From Clostridiales bacterium (lineage in GTDB: Bacteria; Bacillota; Clostridia; Lachnospirales; Lachnospiraceae): 7,020 nucleotides of DNA. The stretch covers positions 1 through 7,020 of the forward strand of contig JAJBVF010000378.1 in NCBI GenBank assembly GCA_020859965.1. The letters run 5' to 3'. This document shows, one piece after another, positions 5,439-7,020 of this stretch; the first letter of the stretch is position 1; every line of letters begins with the position of its first letter. A program made the translations under genes and the position numbers. The notes beneath the pieces are model-generated. The model saw nothing but the letters and a program-made list of their open reading frames with translations. It searched no databases and was not told where the DNA came from.

Positions 5439-6893
5439 ATGGGAAAGATTATTGGCGAGGGAATTACGTTCGATGATGTGCTGCTTGTGCCATCTTATTC
5501 CGAAGTAATTCCGAATCAGGTAGATCTGACGACACATCTGACAAAGGAAATCGTACTCAACATCCCAATGATGAGTGCCGGGATGGACACAGTCACAGAA
5601 CATCGGATGGCGATTGCGATGGCGCGTCAGGGCGGCATTGGCATCATCCACAAGAATATGTCTATTGAGCAGCAGGCGGAAGAAGTCGATAAGGTAAAAC
5701 GTTCGGAGAATGGCGTGATCACGGATCCGTTTTATCTCTCTCCGGAGAATACGCTGGCAGATGCGGATGATCTGATGGCAAAATTCCGTATCTCCGGAGT
5801 GCCGATTACTGAGAACGGAAAGCTGGTCGGCATTCTTACCAACAGGGATCTTCTGTTCGAGGAGGATTTCTCCAGAAAAATCAAGGATTCTATGACATCA
5901 GAAGGTCTGATCACAGCGAAGGTTGGTGTGACACTCGAAGAGGCGAAGAAGATTCTGGCTGAATCGAGAAAGGAAAAGCTTCCGATCGTTGATGATGATT
6001 ACAATTTAAAGGGACTTATTACGATCAAAGATATTGAAAAGCAGATCAAGTATCCGAATTCCGCGAAGGATGCAAAAGGACGCCTTCTCTGCGGTGCGGC
6101 GCTTGGCATCACTGCAAATGTGTTGGAACGAGCGGCGGCGCTTGTAGAAGCTCAGGTGGATGTGGTGGTTCTGGATTCCGCTCACGGACATTCTGCGAAT
6201 GTCCTCAACTGCGTGCGCATGATTAAGGAAAAGTTTCCGGATCTTCAGGTGATTGCGGGCAATGTAGCGACCGGGGAAGCAACAAAAGCTCTGATCGAAG
6301 CGGGAGTTGATGCGGTTAAGGTGGGCATTGGACCTGGATCGATCTGCACAACCCGTGTGGTTGCAGGAATTGGTGTACCGCAGGTGACGGCTGTTATGGA
6401 CTGCTATGAGGAAGCAAAGAAATATGGGATTCCGATCATTGCCGATGGCGGGATTAAGTATTCCGGTGATATGACGAAGGCGATTGCTGCCGGAGCAAAT
6501 GTGTGCATGATGGGAAGCCTGTTTGCCGGTTGTGATGAAAGCCCGGGAACCTTTGAACTGTATCAGGGCAGAAAGTATAAAGTATACCGCGGCATGGGGT
6601 CTATTGCTGCGATGGAAAATGGCAGCAAAGACCGTTACTTCCAGTCCAACGCTAAGAAGCTTGTTCCGGAAGGCGTTGAAGGACGTGTAGCATATAAGGG
6701 TAGCGTAGAGGATACGGTATTCCAGCTGATCGGAGGCATTCGTTCCGGTATGGGATATTGTGGTACGCGTACGATTGAAGAGTTAAAGGAAAATGGCAGA
6801 TTTGTTAAGATTTCCGCTGCTTCACTGAAGGAGTCGCATCCACATGACATCCATATCACGAAGGAAGCACCGAATTACAGTGTAGAGCAATAA
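5439..6893 (+). CDS. guaB: IMP dehydrogenase
   Basis: IMP dehydrogenase oxidises IMP to XMP with NAD, the committed step of guanine nucleotide synthesis in the cytoplasm. The 484 residues fit bacterial enzymes of about 488. The N-terminal motif ITFDDVLLVPSYSEV (9-23) is typical. Two CBS domains, a regulatory Bateman module, lie between about 92 and 202 (for example LPIVDDDYNLKGLITIKDIEK). The barrel continues with DSAHGHS (246-252), GNVAT (274-278) and the active-site loop GPGSICTTR (298-306), where Cys303 forms the covalent XMP intermediate. The mobile flap is near LVPEGVEGRVAYKG (408-421). Ala248 and Tyr440 appear to match the Ala/Tyr pair of prokaryotic-type enzymes sensitive to selective inhibitors; this alignment is by eye. 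The ATG at 5439 is chosen because an AAGGAA site (5428-5433) lies 5 bases before it; an in-frame GTG at 5400 would add 13 non-conserved residues. A groESL-guaB neighbourhood is known in Clostridia. Confidence 0.98.
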   Translation: MGKIIGEGITFDDVLLVPSYSEVIPNQVDLTTHLTKEIVLNIPMMSAGMDTVTEHRMAIAMARQGGIGIIHKNMSIEQQAEEVDKVKRSENGVITDPFYLSPENTLADADDLMAKFRISGVPITENGKLVGILTNRDLLFEEDFSRKIKDSMTSEGLITAKVGVTLEEAKKILAESRKEKLPIVDDDYNLKGLITIKDIEKQIKYPNSAKDAKGRLLCGAALGITANVLERAAALVEAQVDVVVLDSAHGHSANVLNCVRMIKEKFPDLQVIAGNVATGEATKALIEAGVDAVKVGIGPGSICTTRVVAGIGVPQVTAVMDCYEEAKKYGIPIIADGGIKYSGDMTKAIAAGANVCMMGSLFAGCDESPGTFELYQGRKYKVYRGMGSIAAMENGSKDRYFQSNAKKLVPEGVEGRVAYKGSVEDTVFQLIGGIRSGMGYCGTRTIEELKENGRFVKISAASLKESHPHDIHITKEAPNYSVEQ

Positions 6894-6916
6894 TACTGTC
6901 AGGTACTATCAGGTAC
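6894..6916 (+). repeat. Short tandem decamer after guaB
   Basis: TACTGTCAGG (6894-6903) is followed directly by TACTATCAGG (6904-6913) and TAC, giving 2.3 copies of a 10-base unit with one difference. It begins right after the guaB stop codon. The 10-base period is one helical turn, but with so few copies no function can be claimed. Confidence 0.5.
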
Positions 6917-6988
6917 ACGGGTAAAAACGAAAACAGAATTTCGCAAAAAAAGTTCTGTCTGCATGTGGCGGAATCGAGTGAGATTTTT

Positions 6989-7020
6989 ATGAACAACGGA
7001 AGCGGGAATGAAAATAAAAA
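6989..7020 (+). CDS. Possible 5' start of a further gene, cut by the window edge
   Basis: An ATG at 6989 opens a frame reading MNNGSGNENK that is still open at the window end. Only a weak GAG-rich sequence (about 6976-6982, gagtgag) lies upstream, and an in-frame GTG at 6965 is another possible start. The polar Asn/Lys-rich beginning is common at protein N-termini but too short to identify. No terminator separates it clearly from guaB. Confidence 0.25.
   Translation, partial: MNNGSGNENK

Noticed and set aside
6894..6916. Start of a CRISPR or long tandem array
   Set aside because: There are only 2.3 copies of a 10-base unit with no spacers.
6933..6958. ACAGAA/TTCTGT hairpin as the guaB terminator
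   Set aside because: Only six pairs with a 14-base A-rich loop and no following T-run, so it would not terminate efficiently.

Overview
The window looks like chromosomal housekeeping DNA from a low-to-mid GC Firmicute of class Clostridia, most probably a Lachnospiraceae-like gut anaerobe. The evidence is the strong AGGAGG ribosome-binding sites, a CodY repressor close to the Bacillus protein in its DNA-binding half, a perfect CIRCE operator before groES, U-tailed intrinsic terminators, and a small membrane protein resembling a Clostridia-specific DUF family (from memory DUF6106). All convincing genes are on the + strand.

Layout. Positions 2-454 are the 3' end of topA (zinc ribbons of DNA topoisomerase I). 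Positions 455-604 hold the codY promoter with an overlapping CodY-box. codY (605-1387) ends at a strong terminator (1444-1476). A sigma-A-like promoter and CIRCE (1609-1635) drive groES (1674-1961) and groEL (2088-3707), with RNA hairpins in the gap between them, and a second strong terminator follows at 3793-3822. Next are two uncharacterised membrane proteins (3880-4569 and 4638-5138) that look co-transcribed. Positions 5139-5438 are a gene-free leader containing a good promoter, a 156-bp imperfect palindrome with 13-bp terminal inverted repeats, and a second CodY-box-like site. guaB (IMP dehydrogenase) fills 5439-6893. The last 127 bases hold a short tandem decamer and possibly the start of another gene.

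How it fits together. CodY senses GTP (and branched-chain amino acids in Bacillus), and IMP dehydrogenase makes the committed precursor of GTP. The window therefore holds the sensor, the enzyme that sets the effector level, and a CodY-box-like site before each. The one before codY is strong (13/15); the one before guaB is weaker (12/15) and could be chance. The groESL operon is a separate HrcA/CIRCE heat-shock unit. I see no phage, IS transposase, CRISPR, toxin-antitoxin or defence genes. The least explained items are the palindromic element in the guaB leader and the membrane-protein pair between groEL and guaB; I do not see an obviously new multi-gene system.
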